Assembly: GCF_963677155.1 (NCBI RefSeq)
Contig: NZ_OY781884.1
Coordinates: 1,410,001 to 1,474,000 of the forward strand
Source: an uncultured Draconibacterium sp.
GTDB lineage: Bacteria; Bacteroidota; Bacteroidia; Bacteroidales; Prolixibacteraceae
DNA: 64,000 nt
Reading direction: 5' to 3'
Shown here: piece by piece, positions 6,834 through 15,537 of the stretch
Numbering within the stretch: position 1 is the first letter of the stretch
Layout: each line of letters opens with the position of its first letter
Notes under the pieces: model-generated
The model's input: the letters and a program-made list of their open reading frames with translations, nothing else
What the model was told of the DNA's origin: nothing
Database searches by the model: none
Translations under genes and position numbers: made by a program

Positions 6834-8753
6834 ATGACTACAAAAAAATTAAATATACAAGAGTTCCTTGACCAGGACCAGAAAAAGGATTTATTACGCT
6901 TACTAACTGCAGGATCGGTTGACGATGGCAAATCAACGCTTATCGGTCGATTGATGTTCGACAGTAAAATGTTGTACGAAGACCAATTGGCAGCTCTGGA
7001 ACGCGACAGCAAACGTGTGGGACATGCCGGAGAAGACATCGACTATGCACTGCTGCTTGACGGATTAAAAGCCGAGCGCGAACAGGGGATTACCATTGAT
7101 GTAGCTTACCGCTACTTCTCTACTGCAAAGCGTAAATTTATTATTGCCGATACTCCGGGACACGAGCAGTACACTCGTAACATGATTACCGGTGGATCAA
7201 CTGCCAACCTCGCGATCATCCTTATTGATGCCCGCCACGGGGTAATTACACAAACCAAACGCCACACTTATCTGGCTAACCTTTTGGGAATTAAACACGT
7301 GGTGGTAGCTATTAACAAAATGGACCTGGTAGACTACAGTCAGGAGCGTTTTGAGGAAATTAAAGCCACTTACAAAGCGTTTGTTACTCAGCTTGATGTG
7401 CCGGATGTAAACTTTATTCCACTGTCTGCTTTAAAAGGCGACAACGTGGTGGAAAAAGGCGATAACATGAATTGGTACCATGGTCCTTGTCTGTTGGAGT
7501 TTTTGGAGAACGTTCATGTAAGTTCCGACCGTAACTTCGACGACCTGCGTTACCCGGTTCAGTATGTGTTACGTCCCGATATTAAGTTCCGTGGATTCTC
7601 AACATCGGTAGCTTCAGGAATTATCAAAAAAGGTGATGAAGTAATGGTTTTGCCTTCGATGAAAAAATCGAAAGTAGAAAAAATCGTTACCTACGATGGC
7701 GAGAAAGACTATGCTTTCCCTCCGGAGTCGGTAACCGTTACGCTGGAAGACGAAATCGATATTTCGCGTGGCGATATGTTGGTTCACCCCGATAACCTGC
7801 CTCGTGTGGAGCGCCAGTTTGAGGCCATGCTGGTTTGGATGGAGGAAGAAGACATGAACCTTTCTACGCAGTTTTATATTAAACATGCCAACAACAATAC
7901 AAAGGCTCGTATCGACGAAATAAAATATAAAGTGGACGTAAACACGCTTGAAAAATCGAACATCGAGAAATTCAAGCTGAACGAAATTGGCCGCGTAGTT
8001 ATTACCACTACCAAACCACTTTATTTCGATCCGTATAAAAAGAACAAACAAACCGGTTCGTTCATTTTAATTGATCCGGTAACACATAACACCGTTGCGG
8101 TGGGTATGATCATTGATAAACTGGGAAGCAACAGCCTGTCATCGCGTATTACCGATGTCGACAAGGAAAAGATTGCAAAAGGTGAAGCGCTGATCAAAGC
8201 GGAAGAATATGTACAGAAGTACAACCAAAAAGGAGAAACCATCTGGATTACCGGGCTACACGGTTCAGGTAAAAACGAGCTGGCTTTTAGCCTGGAGAAA
8301 AAACTATTCGACAACGGTGCTACCGTGGTATTGATCGACGGAAGTTCAGTACGATCTGGCTTAAGCCGCGAGCTTGACTTCTCGCCTGCCGACCGCGCAG
8401 AAAACCTGCGTCGTGTGGCACACATTTGTAAAATGCTGAACGATCAGGGAATTATTACCATTGCATCATACATTTCCAGAAATGAATCGTTGCGCGACCA
8501 GGTGGCAGAGATAATTGGCAAAGACCGTTTCCATATGTTCTACATGGATGCAGATCTGGAATATTGCAAAAACAATAAACCGGAATTGTACGAATTGCTG
8601 GAACAAGGAAAAACAAGTGGATTACCGGGTGTAGATTTGGAATACGAAGCACCAGGCAATGCAAAACTGGTTTTCAAACCGGAGCAAAACGAAGAAAATC
8701 TGGATGCTATTCTGGATTATTTAGCGCAGAACAAAGTATTTCCTAACCACTAA
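6834..8753 (+). CDS. cysN: Bifunctional sulfate adenylyltransferase subunit 1 / adenylylsulfate kinase
   Basis: Residues 1 to about 430 are the CysN GTPase that drives APS synthesis by CysD: G1 GSVDDGKS (27-34), G3 DTPGHEQY, G4 NKMD, then beta-barrel domains. Residues from about 460 to 639 are a fused CysC domain, which would phosphorylate APS to PAPS. That domain departs from the norm: its P-loop is GLHGSGKNE (about 474), with Asn where Ser/Thr binds magnesium, and DGSSVRSGL replaces the usual DGDNVRHGL. The downstream fold ([13 protein letters not shown]) is kept. PAPS output points to sulfation or to a PAPS reductase elsewhere; none is seen here. It is followed 11 bases later by the epimerase gene. 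Confidence 0.93.
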   Translation: MTTKKLNIQEFLDQDQKKDLLRLLTAGSVDDGKSTLIGRLMFDSKMLYEDQLAALERDSKRVGHAGEDIDYALLLDGLKAEREQGITIDVAYRYFSTAKRKFIIADTPGHEQYTRNMITGGSTANLAIILIDARHGVITQTKRHTYLANLLGIKHVVVAINKMDLVDYSQERFEEIKATYKAFVTQLDVPDVNFIPLSALKGDNVVEKGDNMNWYHGPCLLEFLENVHVSSDRNFDDLRYPVQYVLRPDIKFRGFSTSVASGIIKKGDEVMVLPSMKKSKVEKIVTYDGEKDYAFPPESVTVTLEDEIDISRGDMLVHPDNLPRVERQFEAMLVWMEEEDMNLSTQFYIKHANNNTKARIDEIKYKVDVNTLEKSNIEKFKLNEIGRVVITTTKPLYFDPYKKNKQTGSFILIDPVTHNTVAVGMIIDKLGSNSLSSRITDVDKEKIAKGEALIKAEEYVQKYNQKGETIWITGLHGSGKNELAFSLEKKLFDNGATVVLIDGSSVRSGLSRELDFSPADRAENLRRVAHICKMLNDQGIITIASYISRNESLRDQVAEIIGKDRFHMFYMDADLEYCKNNKPELYELLEQGKTSGLPGVDLEYEAPGNAKLVFKPEQNEENLDAILDYLAQNKVFPNH

Positions 8754-8764
8754 GAGTTTTTAAA

Positions 8765-9817
8765 ATGAAGATATTAGTTACTGGGACAGCCGGTTTTATC
8801 GGTTTTCACCTTGTCAATAAATTATTGGAACAGGGAGTTGAAGTTGTGGGTATCGACAATATTAACGACTATTATTCTCCCGACTTGAAATATGCCCGTT
8901 TGGCCGAAGCAGGTATTTCCGGGGAGGCTAAGAACTGGCATCAAAAGATCGTCAGCACAAAAAATCCGGCGTATTCTTTTGTCCGCACAAACCTGGAAGA
9001 CCGCGAGCAAATCGATCAGCTTTTCGAAAGCGAGAAGTTCGATATGGTTTGCAACCTGGCAGCTCAGGCCGGTGTGCGTTACAGCATCGAAAATCCGCGA
9101 GCTTATATTGACAGTAACATTGTTGGTTTCATCAATATTCTTGAAGCATGTCGCCACAACAACATTCAGCATTTGGTTTATGCCAGTTCGTCGAGTGTGT
9201 ATGGCAACAGCACAAAAATGCCGCTATCGGTTGATGATACTGTAGATAACCCGATCAGTTTATACGCGGCTACAAAAAAAAGCAACGAACTGATGGCGCA
9301 TACCTACAGTCATTTGTATGGTATACCAACAACCGGACTGCGCTTTTTTACGGTATATGGCCCGTGGGGGCGACCGGATATGGCGTACTTCTCGTTCACA
9401 AAGAATATTCTGGCCGGAGATGCGATTAAGATTTTCAACCATGGCGATCTGTACCGCGATTTCACTTATATCGACGATATCGTTGAGGGAGTTATCAAAA
9501 TATTAAACGCGCCGCCACAGGGCTCGAGTTTCCCCTCCTCGCAGGAGGGGTGCCCGGAGGGCGGGGTGGTTGCTCCTTACAAAGTACATAACATAGGCAA
9601 CTCTACCCCGGTGAAACTGATGGATTTTATAGAAACCATTGAAAAAGCACTGGGACAGGAAGCCGTTAAGGAATACCTCGATATGCAACCCGGCGATGTG
9701 TACAAAACATTCGCCGATGTGAGTGAACTGGAGAAAGACTTTGGCTACTCACCCGATACGCCACTTGAAAAAGGTATTGGGGAATTTGTGAAGTGGTATA
9801 AATCCTACTTCAAATAA
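8765..9817 (+). CDS. NAD-dependent epimerase, UDP-glucuronate 4-epimerase type
   Basis: This is an extended short-chain dehydrogenase/reductase with the NAD motif GTAGFIGFHL at the N-terminus and the catalytic YAATK motif with the preceding SSSVYGN. The block DNINDYYSPDLKYARL and RFFTVYGPWGRPDMAYF are typical of UDP-glucuronate 4-epimerases, which make UDP-galacturonate for surface polysaccharides. It follows cysNC by 11 bases, so it probably shares the mRNA and links sulfate activation to polysaccharide synthesis (inference). Around residues 248-268 there is an insertion, QGSSFPSSQEGCPEGGVV, encoded by a GC-rich palindrome and absent from the usual family spacing (NAPP-YKVHNIG). The reading frame stays open. 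Confidence 0.9.
   Translation: MKILVTGTAGFIGFHLVNKLLEQGVEVVGIDNINDYYSPDLKYARLAEAGISGEAKNWHQKIVSTKNPAYSFVRTNLEDREQIDQLFESEKFDMVCNLAAQAGVRYSIENPRAYIDSNIVGFINILEACRHNNIQHLVYASSSSVYGNSTKMPLSVDDTVDNPISLYAATKKSNELMAHTYSHLYGIPTTGLRFFTVYGPWGRPDMAYFSFTKNILAGDAIKIFNHGDLYRDFTYIDDIVEGVIKILNAPPQGSSFPSSQEGCPEGGVVAPYKVHNIGNSTPVKLMDFIETIEKALGQEAVKEYLDMQPGDVYKTFADVSELEKDFGYSPDTPLEKGIGEFVKWYKSYFK
9521..9573 (+). repeat. Palindromic repeat inserted in frame in the epimerase gene
   Basis: The core CCCCTCCT-CGC-AGGAGGGG (9532-9550) is a perfect 8-base hairpin, followed by tgcccggagggcggggtgg. The G+C content is far above the surrounding gene. It resembles scattered 'cccctcct...aggaggggtg' repeats of Bacteroidota (recalled). 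Its length keeps the frame. Confidence 0.7.
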
Positions 9818-9822
9818 AAGAC

Positions 9823-9858
9823 CGGGGCACGAATTAAAATCGCGCCCCGATTTTTTTT
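9823..9858 (+). terminator. Terminator after the epimerase gene
   Basis: CGGGGC-a-CGA and TCG-c-GCCCCG (9823-9849) form a GC-rich hairpin directly followed by a run of eight T. It closes the permease-cysD-cysNC-epimerase block. Confidence 0.85.
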
Positions 9859-10150
9859 AATTGAAACAACTTGATGAATTAAAAAAGAAAAAATCATTCA
9901 GGGTTCATTCTTCCACACCTATCAAACCAGCAAGAAATGATCAGCAACAAGCAAATTGAGTTCGCATCGTTCCAACAATCAACGCATCCTGTTTCCCTGA
10001 ATCTTACTCAACGCTTACTTGTTAATACCACCCGCTTATTCAAACCCAATACCACTGCCTGCAAACTCGATTATTTTGAAAAGATGCTCAACTTCCTTCG
10101 GGCAATTGGCTTGTATGTTTTATCAAATAACCGGGGTATTGATCTTAAAA

Positions 10151-10415
10151 ATCCCGGGATACAAAAAGTAATAGCCGTTTTTTTTTGCCGTCGGGGATTC
10201 CCGAAACACATAAATAAATTTAAAACAGACCGTCGGGATTACCCGCAGGGATGAAATCAACCGAAATGGGACTTTCGGACTTTCCCGAAAGGCAGAACTC
10301 AATTAAAAACAAGCTTTCGGATCTTCCCGAAACCTGAAAATGATTTTAAAACACGTCGTCGGGGATTCCCGAAAGTTTAAAATGAAGTAAAAACTATGCG
10401 TCGGGAACTCCCGAC
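10151..10415. repeat. Array of seven short palindromes with about 41-base period
   Basis: Palindromes of the type TCGGGnnnnCCCGA begin at 10151 (ATCCCGGGAT), 10191, about 10232, 10272, 10314, 10359 and 10400, so the steps are 40, 41, 40, 42, 45 and 41 bases. Spacers are AT-rich and differ from each other, though several end in a similar ttaaaacac/aaaactatgc stretch before the palindrome. The repeat core of about 14 bases is too short for a CRISPR. No cas gene is present. Confidence 0.65.
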
Positions 10416-10542
10416 ATCATTCGCTTAATCATCAACGAAAATTTAATTACAGGATGTTATCTAAAAAAAATGACGGACATCCTTAAAAACAATTCAGCGA
10501 GTAACTAAAAGTTAAAACAATTAGCCACCCGCTGAATAATCA

Positions 10543-10569
10543 TATCCCGACGAACTTCGTTATCGGGAT
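10543..10569. repeat. Isolated longer palindrome of the same family
   Basis: ATCCCGA (10543-10549) pairs with TCGGGAT (10563-10569), and the interior ACGAA/TTCGT pairs again, giving a nearly continuous hairpin. It lies about 140 bases past the periodic array and 70 bases before rnpB. Confidence 0.6.
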
Positions 10570-10637
10570 TAATTCAACAAACAAAATTCAGGTCTCCCTC
10601 AATTGACGGACTATAAATTTCGAGTTTTATAAAAAAA

Positions 10638-11042
10638 GGCAAGCCTGTAAGCCGGGTCCTGTACTTCAATTTCCTGAAGCCTTTATCATTTATCTAGTCC
10701 CGACATCACTGCCGGGATCCTGCAGCCTACCCCTCCAAAGTCTCTTGTGCGTTGAGAGCAAAACGGGCCGTTTCGCTGTACCGCAACAGCGGCAAACACT
10801 TTGGATATACATGGCTTTGCAACCCGTGAGACGTACGGCTGGCGATGTTACCACCTCCACCGGTGCGCTTTTACCGCACCTTTTCACCCGTTCCCTGCCC
10901 TGGACACGCCACAACAAGGTGGTCATTTTCTGTTACATTACTATCCCCTTTCAAAGATCTTCCCGTTAGGAAGCACGGTGCCCTGCGTTGCCCGGACTTT
11001 CCTCTGCTCTGTTTAACCAAAGCAGCGATAAAGCGGCTTGCC
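10638..11042 (-). ncRNA. rnpB: RNase P RNA (bacterial type A)
   Basis: Read leftward, the conserved 5' core GAGGAAAGTCCGGGC is followed by GCAGGGCACCGTGCTTCCTAACGG, and the 3' part ends ACAGGACCCGGCTTACAGGC. The ends pair perfectly to form helix P1: GGCAAGCC (11035-11042) with GGCTTGCC (10638-10645). The RNA of about 405 nucleotides is the catalytic part of RNase P, which matures tRNA 5' ends. A T run (10631-10637 on the minus strand) directly after P1 ends the transcript. Several open frames that cross this region are chance frames within the RNA gene. Confidence 0.96.
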
Positions 11043-11046
11043 GGTG

Positions 11047-11054
11047 CAAAAGTA
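11047..11054 (-). promoter_or_regulatory. Promoter -7 element of rnpB
   Basis: TACTTTTG read leftward matches TAnnTTTG and ends five bases before helix P1 of rnpB. No TTTG is found at the expected -33 position. Confidence 0.5.
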
Positions 11055-11075
11055 GTAAATAGTTTCAAGTTACAC

Positions 11076-11120
11076 GTTTCAGGTTGCAAGTTTGTTTTTC
11101 AAGAACATGCAACCTGAAAC
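11076..11120. repeat. 13-base perfect inverted repeat between rnpB and the Smr gene
   Basis: GTTTCAGGTTGCA (11076-11088) is exactly complementary to TGCAACCTGAAAC (11108-11120) around a 19-base loop. It lies after the stop of the Smr gene and before the rnpB promoter. There is no T tract, so an intrinsic terminator is not certain. The motif resembles the common 'aacctgaaacctgcaacc' intergenic repeat of Bacteroidota (recalled). Confidence 0.6.
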
Positions 11121-11130
11121 CTGCAACCAA

Positions 11131-12171
11131 CTATCCTTTCCGCAGTATTACCATCGTTGCTCCATAGCCATACTCTTTAAACGAGGCATCCTGAAAATAA
11201 TATTTTTTGAATTTGCGTTTCAGCAGGTTGGTTACCTCCTGCTTTAAAACGCCCTGTCCTACTCCGTGAATAAATACAACCCGTTTCGTATGATTTTTAA
11301 TGGCCAGGTTCATTTCCGATTCAACAGCATCCATTTGTATATCCAGAATTTCGCGGTTACTCAAACCTTCCGATTCGTCGAGTAGTTCGGTAATGTGCAA
11401 ATCAATCACCACCTCTTCAGAAGTGCGTTTTCGCTTTTTTCGGATTGGAGCTTCAACCGTTTCCTTTGCCTTAACTACTTTTTTGAAATCATCCTGCGTT
11501 AGTTTATCCAGTTCTGTCTGAAAAGTATCAGAAGTGATCTTTAGCACCAGGGCATTCTTTTTGAAATATGAATTCTCGCGGAAAGTCGATTCTTTGTAAA
11601 ACTTCACCGGGTTTACCCTGAATTTCTTCACCATTGGCAGATTCCATTCGCTTTCTGTTTCGCGGAAATAAATCAGCTGAAACCCAAAATCAGGCAGACC
11701 GCTAAAATCCTCCTGTACCAAAGCGTCAATCTTCTCCTTCGAATTGGAACGAACAGTGCCTTGTTTAATGGCCTCTACCCCATCGGTTTTTATATATGAA
11801 TAATTGAATAACACGGTATAATTGCTGTCGTTAACCAAATACAATTCGATTTCGCCCGACAGTGGATTTTTGGGATCTGTAGGAACAAAACAGAAATAAA
11901 ATTCTGCCACATTTTTGCCGTTAATGATTTCACCTTTCGGCTCGATATATTCAGGTTCGGGTTGCACTTCTGCCGGCGTTTCCTGTTGGCCTCCAGCATT
12001 ACTGCCGGCATTTAGTTCGGGCGCACTTACATTCACCAGTTCTTTTATCAGGAAAGGCACTTCAAACCCATCATCTCCTACTACATTTACCGTATTTTTA
12101 TTTACAAAACCGGTTACTACGCCTCCTCCAACATCGTTTAAAAACTTAACCTTATCGCCTACTTTTATCAT
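11131..12171 (-). CDS. DUF2027 / Smr-domain protein
   Basis: The 346-residue protein starts IKVGDKVKFLNDVGGGVVTG, a small SH3-like beta domain, has a central DUF2027 domain (about 90-230) and ends in a Smr domain (about 265-346) with IDLHITELLD and FIHGVGQGVLKQEV. The Smr fold is the MutS2 C-terminal nuclease-like domain, which cuts or binds structured DNA or RNA; HGxGxG is visible as HGVGQG. A basic stretch (RKKRKRTSEE) precedes it. The ATG at 12171 was chosen over an upstream frame start at 12231 because homologous N-termini begin here and the upstream extension overlaps a repeat element. Its biological role is unknown. Confidence 0.85.
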   Translation of the reverse strand: MIKVGDKVKFLNDVGGGVVTGFVNKNTVNVVGDDGFEVPFLIKELVNVSAPELNAGSNAGGQQETPAEVQPEPEYIEPKGEIINGKNVAEFYFCFVPTDPKNPLSGEIELYLVNDSNYTVLFNYSYIKTDGVEAIKQGTVRSNSKEKIDALVQEDFSGLPDFGFQLIYFRETESEWNLPMVKKFRVNPVKFYKESTFRENSYFKKNALVLKITSDTFQTELDKLTQDDFKKVVKAKETVEAPIRKKRKRTSEEVVIDLHITELLDESEGLSNREILDIQMDAVESEMNLAIKNHTKRVVFIHGVGQGVLKQEVTNLLKRKFKKYYFQDASFKEYGYGATMVILRKG

Positions 12172-12216
12172 GACTTTCTTACTTTCCTGCAAAAATAACA
12201 TTAATATCCATTCTTC

Positions 12217-12298
12217 AGGGCTAAAGCCCATTCGGTTCCGACATCACGAACCCCGGGCTTAAGGCTAATGAATATACTCCGAAGTGGGCTTTAACCCT
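12217..12298. repeat. 82-base palindromic repeat element
   Basis: AGGGCTAAAGCCCA (12217-12230) and TGGGCTTTAACCCT (12285-12298) are 14-base terminal inverted repeats with one mismatch. A related inner piece (cccgggcttaaggct) lies between. It sits between the divergent Smr and queA genes and resembles a scattered Bacteroidota repeat. Confidence 0.65.
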
Positions 12299-12335
12299 GG
12301 ATTGTTATTCATGCTGTTCTCCTTAAAGAAATTCT

Positions 12336-12343
12336 TACTTTTG
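12336..12343 (+). promoter_or_regulatory. Promoter -7 element of queA
   Basis: TACTTTTG matches TAnnTTTG; transcription would begin about 15 bases before the queA start. No -33 TTTG is seen at standard spacing. Confidence 0.45.
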
Positions 12344-12364
12344 CAGTCCTAAAACAAAATTGTT

Positions 12365-13576
12365 TTGAACAGATATAAAGACATAAAGATTAGCGATTAC
12401 ACCTACAACTTGCCCGATGAGCGCATTGCCAAATACCCGCTTACTGAGCGCGATAAATCCAAATTACTTGTCAGGCAGAACGGTACAATAAAACAGGATA
12501 TTTTTGAAAACTGCGCCAATTACCTACCGAAAGATGCGCAGCTGGTTTTTAATAATACCCGCGTTATTCATGCCCGTTTGTTTTTTTATAAAGAAACAGG
12601 TGCCAAAATCGAGATCTTTTGTCTGGAGCCCGTTGAACCGGCCGATTACCAGGTAGCTTTTCAGGAAACAGAAGAAGTAACCTGGAAATGTATGGTGGGT
12701 AATTCAAAAAAATGGAAAGAAGGTTTCCTGAGCCAGACCTTTGAAATTGATGGGCAATCCATTGAACTGACCGCTGCCAAAATCGGACAGGAAGGCAACT
12801 CTTTTCACATTCGTTTTGTGTGGAACGGTGGCGTACACTTCTCCGAAATTATTGAGCACATCGGGCAATTGCCCATTCCGCCGTACCTAAACCGCAACAC
12901 CGAAGAAAGCGACGAAGAAAGCTACCAAACAGTTTATGCAAAAATTGATGGTTCGGTGGCAGCACCAACAGCAGGTTTACATTTTACCGATCCGGTGATT
13001 GCGCAACTGGCAGCTAAAAACATTACCACCAACGAAATTACGCTGCATGTGGGAGCCGGCACTTTTCAGCCCGTAAAATCGGAAACCATCGAAGGGCACA
13101 CCATGCACCACGAACAGGTGATCATCCCGATTGATATTTTGCGTTCGTTTGTGGAGAACCCGAAAAACATTATTGCAGTGGGAACGACTTCGGTGCGCTC
13201 GCTCGAAAGTTTGTACTGGATTGGTCTGCAACTGGAAGAACAACGTTTTGATCCATTTCACCCAGAAGTAAAACAGTGGGAGCCATACGAAAATGAGGCA
13301 AAGATTTCAAATGAAAAAGCGCTGCAAAACATTATTTATTTTCTGGCAGAAAACGGTGAAAAAGCTATTCGTTTTTCTACACAAATTATCATTCTGCCGG
13401 GTTACGATTTTAAACTCATCAGTGGTATGTTCACCAACTTTCACCAACCGCAAAGTACGTTGCTCCTATTAATCAGTGCATTTCTGGACAATAAATGGAA
13501 AGAAGTTTACGATTATGCGCTTGCAAACGACTTCCGCTTTTTAAGTTATGGCGACAGTAATCTCTACCTAAAATAA
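12365..13576 (+). CDS. queA: S-adenosylmethionine:tRNA ribosyltransferase-isomerase
   Basis: QueA moves the ribosyl part of SAM onto preQ1 in tRNA to form epoxyqueuosine. The protein (403 residues, longer than the usual 340-360) begins with DYTYNLPDERIAKYPLTERDKSKLLV, and has PPYLNR, SVAAPTAGLHFT, LHVGAGTFQPV and SGMFTNFHQPQSTLLLLISAF, all strong family signatures. The start appears to be TTG at 12365, since no ATG occurs in frame before the conserved N-terminus and the promoter lies just upstream. The gene is followed by a divergent-style promoter region for the acyl-CoA ligase. Confidence 0.95.
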   Translation: MNRYKDIKISDYTYNLPDERIAKYPLTERDKSKLLVRQNGTIKQDIFENCANYLPKDAQLVFNNTRVIHARLFFYKETGAKIEIFCLEPVEPADYQVAFQETEEVTWKCMVGNSKKWKEGFLSQTFEIDGQSIELTAAKIGQEGNSFHIRFVWNGGVHFSEIIEHIGQLPIPPYLNRNTEESDEESYQTVYAKIDGSVAAPTAGLHFTDPVIAQLAAKNITTNEITLHVGAGTFQPVKSETIEGHTMHHEQVIIPIDILRSFVENPKNIIAVGTTSVRSLESLYWIGLQLEEQRFDPFHPEVKQWEPYENEAKISNEKALQNIIYFLAENGEKAIRFSTQIIILPGYDFKLISGMFTNFHQPQSTLLLLISAFLDNKWKEVYDYALANDFRFLSYGDSNLYLK

Positions 13577-13626
13577 AATACCTTTGCAGTTAAAGCTCTG
13601 ATGCTAACATTTTTTAATACGAAATA

Positions 13627-13657
13627 TTTGCACATAAGCTAGCTTTAACCATATTTG
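13627..13657 (+). promoter_or_regulatory. Candidate promoter of the acyl-CoA ligase gene
   Basis: TTTG (13627-13630), 19 bases, then CATATTTG (13650-13657), one mismatch from consensus. The start of transcription would fall almost on the ATG at 13665, so the mRNA may have almost no leader. Confidence 0.45.
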
Positions 13658-13664
13658 CAGCATT

Positions 13665-15329
13665 ATGCAGAGAGATAAAATCGACAGCTTTTCCTCCTTC
13701 GTTTCAGTATCAGTTAAAAATTATGCAAACAATAAAGCACTTGGTTTTATTGATGGCAACTACCTTACCTATGCCGAAATGGGGAGAAAAATCTCTGCTG
13801 TTCAGGCATTTTTGGAGAAGCTCGGTATTTGCGCTGGCGATAAAGTGATCATTTACAGCCAAAACATGCCCAACTGGGGAGTTGTTTATTTTGCCTTGCA
13901 ATGCTCCGGAATTGTTGCTGTTCCTGTTCTCCCCGATTTTAGTCCGGTTGAACTGGAAAATGTGATAAAACATTCCGAATCGAAAGCGATGTTTATCTCG
14001 GTAAGCCTTCAATACAAACTAAAAGAAGCTGATACATCAACGCTGGATGTTATCATAAATACCGACGACTTTAGCCTTTTAAAAGCGGAAGATAAATCGG
14101 TGGTTTTCGATGAAAACAAAAGCAGCAACAAAGCTTACACTCCAACAGAAAATGAACTGGCAGTATTGATATATACCTCCGGAACAACGGGCAATTCAAA
14201 AGGCGTTATGCTTTCACAGCAAAATATATTGGAAAATGTCGTTCAGTCGGCAGCTGTTCAGGAAATCAGGGAAGATTACCACTTTTTGTCGGTTTTACCG
14301 TTGTCGCATACCTACGAAAATACCATTGGATTTTTGCTGGCCATGTACAAAGGGGCAAGCGTTACCTATTTGCACAAACCACCAACAGCAAGTGTGCTTC
14401 TACCGGCCCTAAAAAAAATACGTCCGGAAATTATGCTGACTGTTCCGATGATTATCGAGAAAGTGTATAAAAGCAGCATCCTGCCAGCCATTAATAAAAA
14501 AACTGTTACCCGCCTACTACACCGCTTTCCTCCCACACGTAAGTTGGTACATCGGTTGGCCGGAAAGAAACTGATGGAGACTTTTGGTGGCCGTTTGGAA
14601 TTTTTTGGCATTGGAGGTGCAAAGCTCGACGGTAAAGTGGAACGTTTTCTGCGCGATGCAAAATTTCCGTACGCCATTGGTTACGGTTTAACCGAAACGT
14701 CACCACTGCTAGCAGGTTCAAATCCTACAACAACCCGTTTCCGGGCAATTGGCCCAAAAGTGATTAATTGTGAAGTAAAAATTCACGACCCAAATCCGGC
14801 AACCGGCGAAGGCGAAATCTGGGCAAAAGGACCAAACGTAATGTTGGGCTACTACAAAAACCCGGAAGAAACAAAACAAGTGTTAACCGACGATGGTTGG
14901 TTTAAAACCGGAGACCTTGGCGTTTTCGATAAAGACGGATGGCTGAGCCACAAAGGCCGATTAAAAAATTTAATCGTAGGAGCCAACGGAGAAAATATCT
15001 ACCCCGAAGAAATAGAATCGATCATCAATAATTTTAGGCATGTTGTTGAATCGGTAGTAATTCAGAAAAAAGGAAAACTGGTGGCACTGGTTCATTTTAA
15101 CCGAGATGAACTAGAGCAAAAAGTGAAAGAAATGCGTTCTGAATTAGGGGATAAAATGGAGGAAATCTCTCATCATGTAGATGAAAAAATAGAAGAGTTA
15201 AGCGCTGAATTAAAAGAATACATCAATTCAAGGGTTAACAAATTCTCCAAAATTCAGGATTTTATTTCTCATCCTACTCCATTTATAAAAACGGCTACGC
15301 AAAAGATAAAACGCTATTTGTATCACTAA
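13665..15329 (+). CDS. Long-chain fatty acid-CoA ligase-like AMP-binding enzyme
   Basis: The 554-residue adenylate-forming enzyme would activate a carboxylic acid, probably a fatty acid, to its acyl-AMP and then acyl-CoA. The P-loop motif IYTSGTTGNSKGVML lies near residue 170, the adenine-binding block GYGLTETSP near 340, and KTGDLG with WLSHKGRLKNLIV near 420-440. The C-terminal part is unusual in carrying a charged helical insertion (KVKEMRSELGDKMEEISHHV, about 485-515) before the last segment KTATQKIKRYLYH, whose Lys is at the position of the catalytic C-terminal lysine. It stands alone between queA and trpB. Confidence 0.88.
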   Translation: MQRDKIDSFSSFVSVSVKNYANNKALGFIDGNYLTYAEMGRKISAVQAFLEKLGICAGDKVIIYSQNMPNWGVVYFALQCSGIVAVPVLPDFSPVELENVIKHSESKAMFISVSLQYKLKEADTSTLDVIINTDDFSLLKAEDKSVVFDENKSSNKAYTPTENELAVLIYTSGTTGNSKGVMLSQQNILENVVQSAAVQEIREDYHFLSVLPLSHTYENTIGFLLAMYKGASVTYLHKPPTASVLLPALKKIRPEIMLTVPMIIEKVYKSSILPAINKKTVTRLLHRFPPTRKLVHRLAGKKLMETFGGRLEFFGIGGAKLDGKVERFLRDAKFPYAIGYGLTETSPLLAGSNPTTTRFRAIGPKVINCEVKIHDPNPATGEGEIWAKGPNVMLGYYKNPEETKQVLTDDGWFKTGDLGVFDKDGWLSHKGRLKNLIVGANGENIYPEEIESIINNFRHVVESVVIQKKGKLVALVHFNRDELEQKVKEMRSELGDKMEEISHHVDEKIEELSAELKEYINSRVNKFSKIQDFISHPTPFIKTATQKIKRYLYH

Positions 15330-15537
15330 ACAGGCTTTTACTGATAGTGACAATATATTCAACCCTTTCAGGACTGATACTTATTCACGGCCTACTTCCA
15401 TGCCTTTCACATATGATCCTTTCGGGACCATACAATCTGTTATCAATCAAAAGAATTTCGAATTATCCCTTATTTAGAATCAACCCAAAGAGATAAAATT
15501 TTACATTCGTAGGTTAATTTAAAAATTCAAAAAACTT

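Larger units (their letters stand above)
9859..10630. other. Gene-free stretch before rnpB
   Basis: No convincing gene was found. A 105-codon open frame (9937-10254, plus) has no recognisable motif, has an ordinary-looking but unsupported composition, and its 3' part is made of the palindrome array, so it is treated as doubtful. The right half holds the palindromes listed separately. Confidence 0.5.

Noticed and set aside
9937-10254. A 105-codon plus-strand gene
   Set aside because: No motif is seen, no promoter is visible, and its 3' part is made of the palindrome array.
10151-10415. A CRISPR array
   Set aside because: The repeated core is only about 14 bases and palindromic, it varies between copies, and there are no cas genes.
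10690-11117. Several overlapping open frames of 70-90 codons on both strands
   Set aside because: They lie across rnpB and its flanks; the RNA has all conserved parts and pairs end to end, so the frames are chance.
11131-12231. A longer start for the Smr protein at 12231
   Set aside because: The extra 20 residues overlap the palindromic repeat element and the conserved N-terminus begins at 12171.
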